A stretch of 40,539 nucleotides of DNA from Neptuniibacter sp. CAU 1671 (GTDB lineage: Bacteria > Pseudomonadota > Gammaproteobacteria > Pseudomonadales > Balneatricaceae), in the NCBI RefSeq assembly GCF_029222905.1, contig NZ_JARHUE010000011.1, positions 1-40,539 on the forward strand, in the 5' to 3' direction. The number at the start of each line of letters is the position of its first letter. Position 1 is the first letter of the stretch. Below the pieces are notes generated by a model, which worked only from the letters and a program-made list of their open reading frames with translations, did no database searches and had not been told where the DNA came from. Shown here one piece after another: positions 1 through 6,030 of this stretch. The translations under genes and the position numbers were made by a program.

Positions 1-2
1 TC

Positions 3-92
3 GAATACATCGAAGTATTTTATAACCGCATACGTAGGCACTCGGCTTTGGGCTATGTCAGTCCGGCAGAGTATGAGCGCAAATGCGCATAA
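3..92 (+). CDS. IS3-family transposase OrfB, C-terminal fragment (cut by window edge)
   Basis: The open frame reads into the window from the left and ends with TAA at 90-92. The visible 29 residues contain FYNRIRRHSALGYVSPAEYE, the characteristic C-terminal signature of IS3-group DDE transposases (usual form YNxxRxHSALGYxSPxxYE), just after the catalytic glutamate region. In these elements OrfB is usually made as an OrfAB fusion by programmed frameshifting, which cannot be seen here. Only the 3' end is present, so intactness is unknown. Confidence 0.88.
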   Translation, partial: EYIEVFYNRIRRHSALGYVSPAEYERKCA

Positions 93-97
93 CCTAG

Positions 98-122
98 TGT
101 CTACTTTTTGTGGGTAGGACCA
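98..122. repeat. Right terminal inverted repeat of the IS3 element
   Basis: The outer end of this repeat reads TGGTCC on the minus strand, and the inner part AGTAGACA matches the left repeat at 40414-40441 with a 3-base length difference. IS3 elements typically begin TG and end CA, as seen here. Target-site duplications cannot be tested because only one end of each element is in view. Confidence 0.65.
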
Positions 123-142
123 GCATAAAGTAGGTGATGCGC

Positions 143-457
143 ATGGATAGCAATGTTTGGGATGGGATTATAGTTGGTGCATCCGGTGGCTCAATAGCTG
201 GAGTCACGGTTTATATCATTCAATATTGCCACGAAAAAATACGTGAAGTTACCGAAATGCGAAGAGTCAATGCTTGGCTCAGAGAAAATTCAACTGGTGG
301 TAAATGGCGTAGTACAAGGGCAGTCGCTAGTTGGACAAACCTAACAGAAGATCGGGTTCAATATTTGTGTAGTAAAAGCGAAGAAATCCAGCTTTCAACT
401 GGTGAAAAGGAAGGCATGTGGGGGCACCGGAAGTCAATCAACTTAGCGGACTGCTAG
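143..457 (+). CDS. Small cassette-encoded membrane-anchored hypothetical protein
   Basis: About 104 residues. A hydrophobic segment near residues 9-27 (GIIVGASGGSIAGVTVYIIQ) suggests one membrane helix or a glycine-rich anchor. It is followed by a soluble domain with WRSTRAVASWTNLTEDRV and MWGHRKS, which looks like a small winged-helix-type fold seen in many short hypothetical proteins; I know no function for it. GTG at 134 and ATG at 137 are alternative starts; I chose ATG 143 because TAGGTG lies about 8 bases upstream. The stop at 455-457 is 5 bases before an attC-like site, the layout of an integron cassette. The gene begins about 20 bases from the IS3 end. Confidence 0.6.
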   Translation: MDSNVWDGIIVGASGGSIAGVTVYIIQYCHEKIREVTEMRRVNAWLRENSTGGKWRSTRAVASWTNLTEDRVQYLCSKSEEIQLSTGEKEGMWGHRKSINLADC

Positions 458-461
458 TAAT

Positions 462-552
462 GCATAACAAGGTGGTGTTGTTCGCCGCTATCGCGGCTGG
501 GACCTCCACTACGCTGGCGCTTCGTTCCGGCCCCAAACCACGGCGTTATAGC
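462..552 (+). other. attC-like recombination site of a gene cassette
   Basis: The left end reads GCATAACAAGGTGGTGTTG and the right end CCAAACCACGGCGTTATAGC. The reverse complement of the right end (ATAACGCCGTGGTTTGG) pairs with the left end with a few bulges, giving the imperfect outer stem of an attC site. The terminal TAACAA...GGCGTTA pattern is that of Vibrio-type cassette repeats. The middle part (CGCCGCTATCGCGGC) forms its own hairpin. It directly follows the stop codon of the upstream gene, as expected. Confidence 0.75.
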
Positions 553-610
553 GCAATTGAAATACAGCAAGATTCGGGTCGGCGGTAGTCGTTCGGCCTC
601 CTAATATAGC

Positions 611-647
611 ATCTGTTCGGGCATATGCCCTTTTGTAGTAAACAGAT
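611..647. promoter_or_regulatory. Nested inverted repeat upstream of the SDR-Ada pair
   Basis: Outer arms ATCTGTT (611-617) and AACAGAT (641-647) enclose the 12-bp palindrome GGGCATATGCCC (619-630), which is followed by TTTT. It lies 16 bases before the SDR start codon. It could be an operator for the AraC/Ada-like protein encoded in the same cassette, or a short terminator or attenuator hairpin. The sequence does not decide between these. Confidence 0.4.
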
Positions 648-662
648 CCTAGAGGAATAACG

Positions 663-1427
663 ATGACTATACTTGCCAACAAAGTCGCTATTGTTACCGG
701 TGCCAGTACCGGCATTGGCTACGCAGCTGCGAAGCTTTTTGCGAGAGAAGGTGCTGCCGTAGTGGTGGCAGCAAGGCGACAGAAGGAGCTTGATGACCTG
801 GTGGACTTAATCAATATGGAAGGCGGGCAGGCACTGGCACTAGCCGGTGATGTTGGCGAAGAAGCTTTTGCCAAAGCTTTGGTAGATAAGGCAGTAAGCC
901 ACTTTGGTGGCCTGGATATCGCTTTTAACAATGCTGCCATTCTGGGGGCTATGGGCCCTGTCCCGGAGATGTCGCTCACGGACTGGAATCAAGTTATTGC
1001 GACCAACCTAACCAGCGCATTTTTGGGCGCAAAGTACCAGCTGCCCGCCATGGCTGCCCGAAAAAGAGGTTCGTTAATTTTCACCTCTACCTTCGTTGGT
1101 TACACTGCAGGTATGCCAGGCATGGCTGCCTACGCAGCCAGTAAGGCTGGCCTTATTGGGTTGACTCAAGTGCTGGCGTCAGAGCACGGGCCTCAGAATA
1201 TCCGGGTCAATGCCCTTCTGCCCGGTGGTACTGATACGCCGGCAGGGCGTGAGTTTGCCAATACGCCAGAAGCATTGGCATTTGTGCATAATTTGCATGC
1301 TCTTAAGCGGATGGCGACACCAGATGAAATTGCTCAATCTGCATTGTACCTTGCCTCTGATGCCTCCAGCTTCACCACGGGGTCTGCGATGCTGGTTGAT
1401 GGCGGTGTATCTATAAATCGTGTTTGA
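663..1427 (+). CDS. Short-chain dehydrogenase/reductase (SDR), cassette-borne
   Basis: Classical SDR of 254 residues. The dinucleotide-binding motif TGASTGIG lies at residues 12-19, NNAA at about 89-92, the catalytic serine region near 141-142, and the YxxxK pair as Y157-A-A-S-K161. The C-terminus ends in the usual GSAMLVDGGVS. The early Arg pair near residues 38-39 (AARR) suggests preference for NADP(H). The substrate is unknown. A good ribosome site (AGAGGA) precedes ATG 663. The gene lies between two attC-like sites and is followed 11 bases later by an Ada-like repair gene, so the two are probably co-transcribed. The family is certain; the physiological role is not. Confidence 0.88.
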   Translation: MTILANKVAIVTGASTGIGYAAAKLFAREGAAVVVAARRQKELDDLVDLINMEGGQALALAGDVGEEAFAKALVDKAVSHFGGLDIAFNNAAILGAMGPVPEMSLTDWNQVIATNLTSAFLGAKYQLPAMAARKRGSLIFTSTFVGYTAGMPGMAAYAASKAGLIGLTQVLASEHGPQNIRVNALLPGGTDTPAGREFANTPEALAFVHNLHALKRMATPDEIAQSALYLASDASSFTTGSAMLVDGGVSINRV

Positions 1428-1438
1428 GATGCCGGCCT

Positions 1439-2281
1439 ATGTCAGACTATGACCGAATCGCAAGCGCTATGGCCTATTTGGTTGATCGGGCAATTGATCA
1501 GCCCAGCCTTGAAGAGATAGCCGCTCATGTGCATCTGAGTCCGTATCACTTTCAAAGGTTGTTTTGTCGTTGGGCTGGTACTACGCCGAAGCGCTTTTTA
1601 CAGGTCCTGACATTGGAGCGGGGCAAAGGATTGCTTGATAATTCTCTCTCCTTGCTTGATGTCTCACATGAGCTTGGATTAAGCGGCAGTTCAAGGTTGC
1701 ATGATCACTTTGTGCAGCTGGAAGCAGTCACCCCCGGCGAGTATAAAAATCGAGGTAAGGAGGTACAGATTGAGTATGGAGTACATCCGACCCCACTGGG
1801 GCCCATGTTTGTGGCTGTAACCCTGCGTGGTGTTTGCCGGGCAGCGTTTATGGACTTCAATAGCATGGAGGAATTGCTGGATGACTTGCATAACGATTGG
1901 CCCCTCAGTTCGATCAGAGAAAGTTTGGCATCTACGCGACACGCTATTGATGCCTTTTTTAGCAGTGACACAGCTTCCGGGCAAGGTCCGCTGTCGCTCC
2001 ATGTGACAGGGACAAATTTCCAGATCGCCGTGTGGCGTGCTCTGCTGAAAATACCACCGGGCGCTGTGGCCAGCTATGCCGAAGTAGCCAGATCACTAGG
2101 CGCACCCAGGTCTGCAAGGGCTGTTGGTAACGCTATTGGAGCAAATCCAGTTGCTTTGCTGATCCCATGTCACCGGGTTATACAGCAAAGTGGCGCGCTC
2201 GGGGGGTATCGCTGGGGACCAACCAAGAAGCTTATGGTACAAACATGGGAAAAAATGCGTGATGAACCGGTTGCGCTATAA
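1439..2281 (+). CDS. AraC-type HTH / O6-alkylguanine-DNA alkyltransferase fusion (Ada-like, no N-terminal domain)
   Basis: 281 residues. Residues about 5-105 form an AraC-family double helix-turn-helix region (PSLEEIAAHVHLSPYHFQRL). Residues about 115-275 form a methylated-DNA-protein-cysteine methyltransferase with the suicide active site PCHRV, acceptor C244. The N-terminal phosphotriester-sensing cysteine domain of E. coli Ada is absent, as in the Ada-like HTH/MGMT fusion class. It should remove alkyl groups from O6-alkylguanine in DNA and may act as a transcription factor. I chose ATG 1439 (MSDYDRIA) over the upstream TTG 1424. Its stop codon lies inside the left end of the next attC-like site, so the SDR and Ada-like genes together form one two-gene cassette of about 1.8 kb. 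Confidence 0.88.
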   Translation: MSDYDRIASAMAYLVDRAIDQPSLEEIAAHVHLSPYHFQRLFCRWAGTTPKRFLQVLTLERGKGLLDNSLSLLDVSHELGLSGSSRLHDHFVQLEAVTPGEYKNRGKEVQIEYGVHPTPLGPMFVAVTLRGVCRAAFMDFNSMEELLDDLHNDWPLSSIRESLASTRHAIDAFFSSDTASGQGPLSLHVTGTNFQIAVWRALLKIPPGAVASYAEVARSLGAPRSARAVGNAIGANPVALLIPCHRVIQQSGALGGYRWGPTKKLMVQTWEKMRDEPVAL

Positions 2282-2335
2282 CAATGCCATGCAACCGACG
2301 CTCGTACCTCGCTCGGCTGATGGCGGGCGTTATGC
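2275..2335 (+). other. attC-like recombination site
   Basis: TATAACAATGCC at the left and GGCGGGCGTTATGC at the right give the TAACAA...GGCGTTATGC frame of a short attC of about 60 bp. The stop codon of the Ada-like gene overlaps the left end. The interior contains short complementary segments around CGCTCG. It marks the border between the SDR-Ada cassette and the YefM-YoeB cassette. Confidence 0.75.
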
Positions 2336-2341
2336 TCCAGG

Positions 2342-2596
2342 TCAGTAATGGTAGCGAAGTTGGGCAATAAGCAGGGAATCTTGATGGATTTTATAAACCA
2401 TTCGGTGCTCGTCATTGATCCTTCGAGACCAATATCCCGACAGGGCATGTTTGAGCGGCTCTGGCTTTCCAATGCCTTCGAATGGCTCTCGTTTGATTTC
2501 TTTTATAAGGGTATTAATGCGTTTCAGTATCTGCTTGTCTGTTTTTTGCCAGTACAGGTAATCTTCCCATGCCGTATCCGCAAAAATTAACTTCAC
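2342..2596 (-). CDS. yoeB: YoeB-family mRNA interferase toxin
   Basis: 84 residues, the family length. The sequence follows E. coli YoeB closely by eye: MKLIFADTAWEDYLYWQKTD at the start, PFEGIGKPEPLKH in the middle, and WSRRINDEHRMVYK and RYHY at the end. These include the conserved Glu, Arg and His and the C-terminal Tyr-His-Tyr region used for RNA cleavage. YoeB enters the ribosomal A site and cuts mRNA when its antitoxin is degraded. Its ATG overlaps the stop of the upstream yefM by 4 bases. The module is transcribed against the cassette direction, common for toxin-antitoxin cassettes because they carry their own promoter. Confidence 0.93.
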   Translation of the reverse strand: MKLIFADTAWEDYLYWQKTDKQILKRINTLIKEIKREPFEGIGKPEPLKHALSGYWSRRINDEHRMVYKIHQDSLLIAQLRYHY

Positions 2597-2844
2597 TCAA
2601 TCAGTTCCTTTTCTTGCCCTTTGCCATCCTCAAGCTCGGCAATAGACTCGATCAGGCGCCGGGCATTTTTGGGGCTCCGAAGCAGATATGCCGTTTCTTC
2701 CAACGCTTGGTAGTCGTCCATAGAAATCATCACAACGGCTCCTTCGCCCTTGCGGGTAATAGCAATGGGCGCATGATCGTTACAGACCTGCTCCATAGTT
2801 TTAGCCAAGTTACTTCTGGCGGCGGTATAGCTTATGCTGTCCAT
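2593..2844 (-). CDS. yefM: YefM-family antitoxin (Phd/YefM)
   Basis: 83 residues starting MDSISYTAARSNLAKTMEQV, the Phd/YefM DNA-binding N-terminal domain, followed by the acidic C-terminal tail (ESIAELEDGKGQEKELIE) that wraps the toxin. It should neutralise YoeB and, with it, repress the operon. The frame is open further upstream, but ATG 2844 gives the canonical length and places the TGTACA operator just upstream. The start of yoeB overlaps its end by 4 bases, so the pair is translationally coupled. Confidence 0.93.
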   Translation of the reverse strand: MDSISYTAARSNLAKTMEQVCNDHAPIAITRKGEGAVVMISMDDYQALEETAYLLRSPKNARRLIESIAELEDGKGQEKELIE

Positions 2845-2854
2845 TGTTTTTTCC

Positions 2855-2877
2855 TGTACATGTACAATAATATGTAC
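2855..2877. promoter_or_regulatory. YefM/YefM-YoeB operator with TGTACA cores
   Basis: Two abutting TGTACA hexamers (2855-2860 and 2861-2866) form the 12-bp palindrome TGTACATGTACA, and a further ATGTAC follows at 2872-2877. It begins 11 bases upstream of the yefM start. Known yefM-yoeB operators consist of a long and a short palindrome, each with a TGTACA core; this matches that arrangement. The assignment to this operon is therefore strong, though untested. Confidence 0.75.
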
Positions 2878-2891
2878 GTAAGTATAGCGGC

Positions 2892-2985
2892 GCATAACAA
2901 GTACAGGCAAGCGATCCGTTTTCCACTGCGCTTTAGTTCGGTCCAAGGTTCGTTCCAAACGGTCGCCTGCTGTAGGCATTAAAAC
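2892..2985 (+). other. attC-like recombination site (degenerate right end)
   Basis: The left end GCATAACAAGTACAGGCAAG pairs with the right end GTCGCCTGCTGTAGGCATTA (reverse complement TAATGCCTACAGCAGGCGAC) through the TACAG and CAGGC blocks. The right core reads GGCATTA instead of GGCGTTA, so its activity may be reduced. It separates the toxin-antitoxin cassette from the GNAT gene that begins 5 bases downstream. Confidence 0.55.
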
Positions 2986-2989
2986 AACT

Positions 2990-3463
2990 TTGAAAATCCA
3001 ACCATACTCAGAAAAATGGGCAGGTCAGATTGCTGACCTGTTCTATCAGTCTGTGCACGCAATTGACCCTGTTGTGTATACACCAGCGCAAAAGGAAGCA
3101 TGGGCTCCTTCACCCGTGGATTATGCGCAGTGGCGGGTGCGGCTCAGTACAAAAAAGCCCTTTGTGGCAATAATTGATAATCAGGTTGTGGGTTTTATTG
3201 AGCTGGAGGCGGATGGTCATATTGACTGCACCTATACACACCCGAATTTTCAGGGCAGGGGTGTTGCCTCTGCGCTGTATGACTATCTGCTTGCAGCAGC
3301 GAAAGCCGCAGGTCTCAAACGTTTATATGTTGAGGCCTCGTTGCTTGCTAAACCCTTCTTTGAGCATCGTGGCTTTGTGTTGGTTAAGCAGAATGAAGTA
3401 CGCCGCAATGGCGTGTCTTTAATCAACTTCTCAATGGAAAAATATCTAAGCCCGGACCAATAA
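2990..3463 (+). CDS. GNAT-family N-acetyltransferase, cassette-borne
   Basis: 157 residues, a typical single GNAT domain. The acetyl-CoA-binding loop is HPNFQGRGVASALYDYLL (the Q/RxxGxG/A signature, GRGVAS), followed by the usual helix and LYVEASLLAKPFFEHRGF, the conserved end of the fold. The substrate is unknown; small-molecule or protein N-acetylation is possible. The only suitable start is TTG 2990, immediately after the attC-like site, with little room for a ribosome site, so translation may be weak or a start slightly downstream may be used. No convincing attC follows it. Confidence 0.8.
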   Translation: MKIQPYSEKWAGQIADLFYQSVHAIDPVVYTPAQKEAWAPSPVDYAQWRVRLSTKKPFVAIIDNQVVGFIELEADGHIDCTYTHPNFQGRGVASALYDYLLAAAKAAGLKRLYVEASLLAKPFFEHRGFVLVKQNEVRRNGVSLINFSMEKYLSPDQ

Positions 3464-3533
3464 ACTCAGTCGGCACTGAAGGTCGATTGTTTAGGCGTTG
3501 GACAACCTGCCTGTCGCCTTAATAGAAAAGTTT

Positions 3534-3560
3534 TGTCACATCGTACTCTCTCCCCGCGTC
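3534..3560 (+). promoter_or_regulatory. ECF-type promoter TGTCACA-N16-CGTC for the SRPBCC-sigma operon
   Basis: TGTCACA at 3534-3540 and CGTC at 3557-3560 are separated by exactly 16 bases, and lie about 55 bases before the first gene of an operon that encodes an ECF sigma factor. Promoters of this form are known for ECF sigma groups (ECF41 uses TGTCACA and CGTC). Autoregulation by the sigma factor encoded at 4019-4897 is the natural inference. Confidence 0.6.
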
Positions 3561-3615
3561 TAAAGAATTGGAGACCGAGATGATCGCGTCCCAATCCAAT
3601 ATGTGAGGAGATAAG

Positions 3616-4026
3616 ATGATGAAGAAGTTTGAGGTTCAGGGCGTTGAATTACATACCAGCCGGGAAGTGGCGTTTGCGTACATTGCAGACCCCATGCAGT
3701 TACCGCAGTGGACCAATGCCTTTGCCGCCGTTGCAGATGGCAGGGCGGTGATGCGCACACCGCATGGTGAGATAGAGATCGATCTTGTCGTGCGTGCTTC
3801 AAAGGAGCAGGGGACGGTGGACTGGTTTATGACCTTTCCCGATGGCAGTGTTGCCACTGCATTTTCGCGGGTTGTGGAACTCGACCCGGAGCATTGCGTC
3901 TACAGCTTCGTATTAACACCACCGCCGGTGCCGCTGGAACAACTTGAAGGCACGCTGCAAGAGCAGTCCCGAATCCTTGCAGAAGAACTCCAAATCCTGA
4001 AACGGAATCTTGATCGCCATGGATGA
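3616..4026 (+). CDS. SRPBCC-family (START/polyketide cyclase-like) protein
   Basis: 136 residues. The opening pattern, a beta strand followed by REVAFAYIADPMQLPQWT, is the standard start of the SRPBCC ligand-binding fold. The middle has a GTVDWFMTFPDGS strand pair, and a long C-terminal helix closes the pocket (LEQLEGTLQEQSRILAEEL). Such proteins bind hydrophobic ligands; the ligand is unknown. A strong ribosome site (GAGGAG, 3605-3610) precedes ATG 3616, with ATG 3619 also possible. The end overlaps the start of the sigma factor gene by 8 bases, so the two are coupled. It may be the signal-binding partner of the sigma factor, which is inference from context. Confidence 0.82.
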   Translation: MMKKFEVQGVELHTSREVAFAYIADPMQLPQWTNAFAAVADGRAVMRTPHGEIEIDLVVRASKEQGTVDWFMTFPDGSVATAFSRVVELDPEHCVYSFVLTPPPVPLEQLEGTLQEQSRILAEELQILKRNLDRHG

Positions 4027-4897
4027 GATACCCCTGATCGAAGACGCGCATACCCTTGAGCATGACGTCGCGCTTGCGATGGCAGGTGATGCGGATGCGC
4101 TTGAGGCTGTGGTGCGCACGGTGCAGCAGGATATTTACAGATTGGCGCTGCGTTTTCTCTGGCATCCACAGGATGCGGAAGATGCCAGTCAGGAAATTCT
4201 GATTCGTGTGATTACCCATTTAAGCAGTTTCCGGGGTGAAAGTGGTTTTCGCACATGGGTGTATCGCATCGCCTGCAATGCCTTGCTTACGTTGCGGAAA
4301 AAACGCATGGAGCAGCAATCGCTCAGCTTTGATCAGTTTGCTGAAGATCTGGCCAATGGACTGGCTGATTCGCCCCTGAGCGTTGAAGATGACGGCGAGC
4401 AGAGTCTGTTGCTGGAGGAGGTGAAGATCGGTTGCACGCTGGCAATGCTGCAATGCCTTGATCGGAAACACCGTCTGGCCTATATCCTGGGTGAGATCAT
4501 GGAGCTTGATCACATTCAGTCGGCCGACGCACTGCAAATAACGCCCGCCACCTTTCGCAAGCAGCTTTCCCGGGCACGCGGGAGTATCCTCTCGTTTATG
4601 ACAGCGCAGTGCGGGCTGATCAATCCTGACAATGCTTGCCGCTGCAGTCGTCGGGTCAGCACGGCCATCACCCTTGGCCGCGTAGACCCAACAAACCTGA
4701 TCTTTGCCACTTCACAACAGCAGGCGAAACGCTTTCCCCTGGTATTGGGCGAGATAAGGGCGCTGGAAGAGTATCGTCGTGCAGCCGCGCTCTATCAATC
4801 CCACCCGGAGGTAAAGCCGCCGGACGCCTTCTCCCTCTGGCTACAGCAATTGCTGGCTGAAATGCCGGACAGGAGTCTCAATGATTTAAGCGTCTGA
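4019..4897 (+). CDS. ECF-type RNA polymerase sigma factor with a C-terminal extension
   Basis: 292 residues. Sigma region 2 covers about residues 20-95 (DIYRLALRFLWHPQDAEDAS and SFRGESGFRTWVYRIACNA). Region 4 covers about 135-195 (LDRKHRLAYILGEIMELDHI, then the helix-turn-helix ending FRKQLSRARGSIL). About 95 further residues follow, beginning CGLINPDNACRCSRR, whose closely spaced cysteines could bind a metal or sense redox state. ATG 4019 overlaps the preceding stop. No anti-sigma gene is seen; control may reside in the C-terminal extension, as in other ECF groups with such extensions. A matching promoter lies upstream of the operon. Confidence 0.9.
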   Translation: MDEIPLIEDAHTLEHDVALAMAGDADALEAVVRTVQQDIYRLALRFLWHPQDAEDASQEILIRVITHLSSFRGESGFRTWVYRIACNALLTLRKKRMEQQSLSFDQFAEDLANGLADSPLSVEDDGEQSLLLEEVKIGCTLAMLQCLDRKHRLAYILGEIMELDHIQSADALQITPATFRKQLSRARGSILSFMTAQCGLINPDNACRCSRRVSTAITLGRVDPTNLIFATSQQQAKRFPLVLGEIRALEEYRRAAALYQSHPEVKPPDAFSLWLQQLLAEMPDRSLNDLSV

Positions 4898-4905
4898 CAA
4901 AACTT

Positions 4906-4982
4906 TTTCACCTGAACGGCAAAAAACGCCGCCCATGTCGCGCGCTGCTTTTTGCCGCTGGCCTGTCACGCAGCAGGTGAAA
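4906..4982. repeat. Nested inverted repeat between convergent genes
   Basis: Outer arms TTTCACCTG (4906-4914) and CAGGTGAAA (4974-4982) are perfect complements. Within them CGGCAAAAA (4917-4925) and TTTTTGCCG (4949-4957) are again perfect complements. It sits just past the sigma factor stop and 37 bases before the stop of the convergent SnoaL-like gene. It may act as a bidirectional terminator; the A and T runs inside the stem are unusual for that. Confidence 0.55.
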
Positions 4983-4984
4983 TT

Positions 4985-5013
4985 CGCCCCCGGTGAAGAC
5001 TGTTCAGGGGGCG
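4985..5013. terminator. GC-rich stem-loop at the end of the SnoaL-like gene
   Basis: CGCCCCC (4985-4991) pairs perfectly with GGGGGCG (5007-5013) across a 15-base loop. It lies 6 bases beyond the stop of the minus-strand gene. On the minus strand it is followed by AATTTC rather than a clean T run, so termination is likely but not certain. Confidence 0.4.
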
Positions 5014-5019
5014 GAATGG

Positions 5020-5502
5020 TTATTGCTGAGGTTGTAGCTGCTGGAATAACGTATGCAAATCCAGTACATCCCAGTGTTCGGCCAGCTTCCCGTCTGAAAT
5101 TCTGAAGATATCAACAGCATCAAAGGCATAGGCTTGATTAGAAGGTGCGATACCGAGCCACTGGTTTGTGTGGGTGCCGCTATAGGTGCCGTATACCCAC
5201 ACAAACTCTTCGTTGGCGATGATGTTTTTCAGTGTGTAGTTGAAGTCTGGAATCGAGCTGAACCAGTCTGCAAAAAAGGCACGAAATCCATCTATCCCCT
5301 GTTCGACAAACGGGTTGTGTTGAATGTAGTCCTCATGCATGAAGGATTGTAAGTCCGTCAGATTTTTTTCTACAAAAACCTGAGATGCAAACTCACTCAT
5401 GAGACTCAAATTTTGCGCTGTGCTGCTCTGGGCCATGGTATGTCCTCCTGCCAATGTAAGCGTTGCGAAAAGCGTGAAAGCCTTAATCCAATTGAAATTC
5501 AT
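5020..5502 (-). CDS. Secreted SnoaL-like (NTF2-fold) protein
   Basis: 160 residues. A Sec signal peptide is clear (MNFNWIKAFTLFATLTLAGG, cleavage near TMA-QSS at about residue 24). The mature part is a SnoaL-like/NTF2 domain with the typical HEDYIQHNPFVEQGIDGFRAFF, a predicted strand core, and FRISDGKLAEHWDVLD near the C-terminus. Members include small hydrolases, isomerases and ligand-binding proteins; the reaction here is unknown. It is divergent from an HxlR regulator whose probable operator lies between them, so it is the likely target of that regulator. It also sits beside an ECF operon; in ECF41 systems a SnoaL domain is part of the sigma factor itself. Confidence 0.85.
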   Translation of the reverse strand: MNFNWIKAFTLFATLTLAGGHTMAQSSTAQNLSLMSEFASQVFVEKNLTDLQSFMHEDYIQHNPFVEQGIDGFRAFFADWFSSIPDFNYTLKNIIANEEFVWVYGTYSGTHTNQWLGIAPSNQAYAFDAVDIFRISDGKLAEHWDVLDLHTLFQQLQPQQ

Positions 5503-5577
5503 CTGTCTGATTACCTTGTTTGGTTGAAATGACCCGGGTAAAAAAATACTATGAACCTAGGTATCTATTCGCAAGAA

Positions 5578-5610
5578 GGCACTAAAAAGTGCTGTAGTGA
5601 CTAAAAAGTA
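5578..5610. promoter_or_regulatory. Tandem ACTAAAAAGT repeats, probable HxlR operator
   Basis: ACTAAAAAGT occurs at 5581-5590 and again at 5600-5609, 19 bases apart centre to centre. Each has ACT/AGT dyad ends, and the first is extended to GCACTAAAAAGTGC. They lie 24-53 bases upstream of the HxlR-type gene and in front of the divergent SnoaL-like gene. HxlR/DUF24 regulators bind short dyads with ACT...AGT half-sites, so autoregulation plus control of the divergent gene is likely. Confidence 0.6.
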
Positions 5611-5633
5611 ACTAATTTTAGAATCAATAAGAT

Positions 5634-6002
5634 ATGAATGATTGGAATGTATACAATCAGAACTGCCCAACCAGAATGGTGTTGGATCGTATCGCTGATA
5701 AATGGACGGTACTGATCATTGGTGCGCTGTCTAAAGAAACCAGACGGTTTGGTGAGTTAAAGCGGGAGGTCGATGGTGTATCTCAAAAGATGCTCACCCA
5801 AACGCTCCGGGCGCTGGAACGAGACGGTGTGGTGCATAGAAAGATCTATCCAACGGTCCCACCCAAAGTTGAGTATTCGTTAACGGAGCTTGGCCGCACG
5901 CTGGTGGATCTGCTGGAAGGCATCGCGCACTGGTCGGAGTCCAATATTGAGTCTGTGCTGCAATCACAGCAGGCCTATGACGCCAGAAGCATGGATGAGT
6001 GA
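5634..6002 (+). CDS. HxlR/DUF24-family winged-helix transcriptional regulator
   Basis: 122 residues, the full HxlR length. The conserved opening NCPTRMVLDRIADKWTVLII carries the N-terminal cysteine (C10) used by many family members to sense electrophiles or oxidants. The wing region follows with SQKMLTQTLRALERDGVVHR and VPPKVEYSLTELG. It probably binds the ACTAAAAAGT pair just upstream and controls itself and the divergent secreted SnoaL-like gene. Whether it also affects the downstream beta-lactamase is unknown. Confidence 0.92.
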   Translation: MNDWNVYNQNCPTRMVLDRIADKWTVLIIGALSKETRRFGELKREVDGVSQKMLTQTLRALERDGVVHRKIYPTVPPKVEYSLTELGRTLVDLLEGIAHWSESNIESVLQSQQAYDARSMDE

Positions 6003-6030
6003 GGCAGCGTAGCTGTATCGTAATTATTAA

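Larger units (their letters stand above)
1..122 (+). mobile_element. 3' end of an IS3-family insertion sequence
   Basis: The first 92 bases encode the C-terminus of an IS3-type DDE transposase (OrfB). They are followed at 98-122 by a sequence whose reverse complement, TGGTCCTACCCACAAAAAGT..., resembles the start of the IS3 element at the other end of the window (40414-40441). The shared core is ACCCAC-AA-AGTAGACA. I therefore place the element's right boundary at 122. The rest of the element lies outside the window. A cassette-type gene begins about 20 bases beyond the boundary, so outward transcription from the IS may reach it (inference). Confidence 0.8.

Noticed and set aside
509-715. Minus-strand open frame across attC and the SDR upstream region
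   Set aside because: It overlaps the attC site and the SDR start, has no ribosome site and no family resemblance.
3464-3515. Possible attC after the GNAT gene, with TTAGGCGTTGGAC resembling an attC right core
   Set aside because: GTTGGAC fits the core consensus, but no complementary left end (GTCCAAC-like) is found near the GNAT stop, so the pairing that defines attC is missing.
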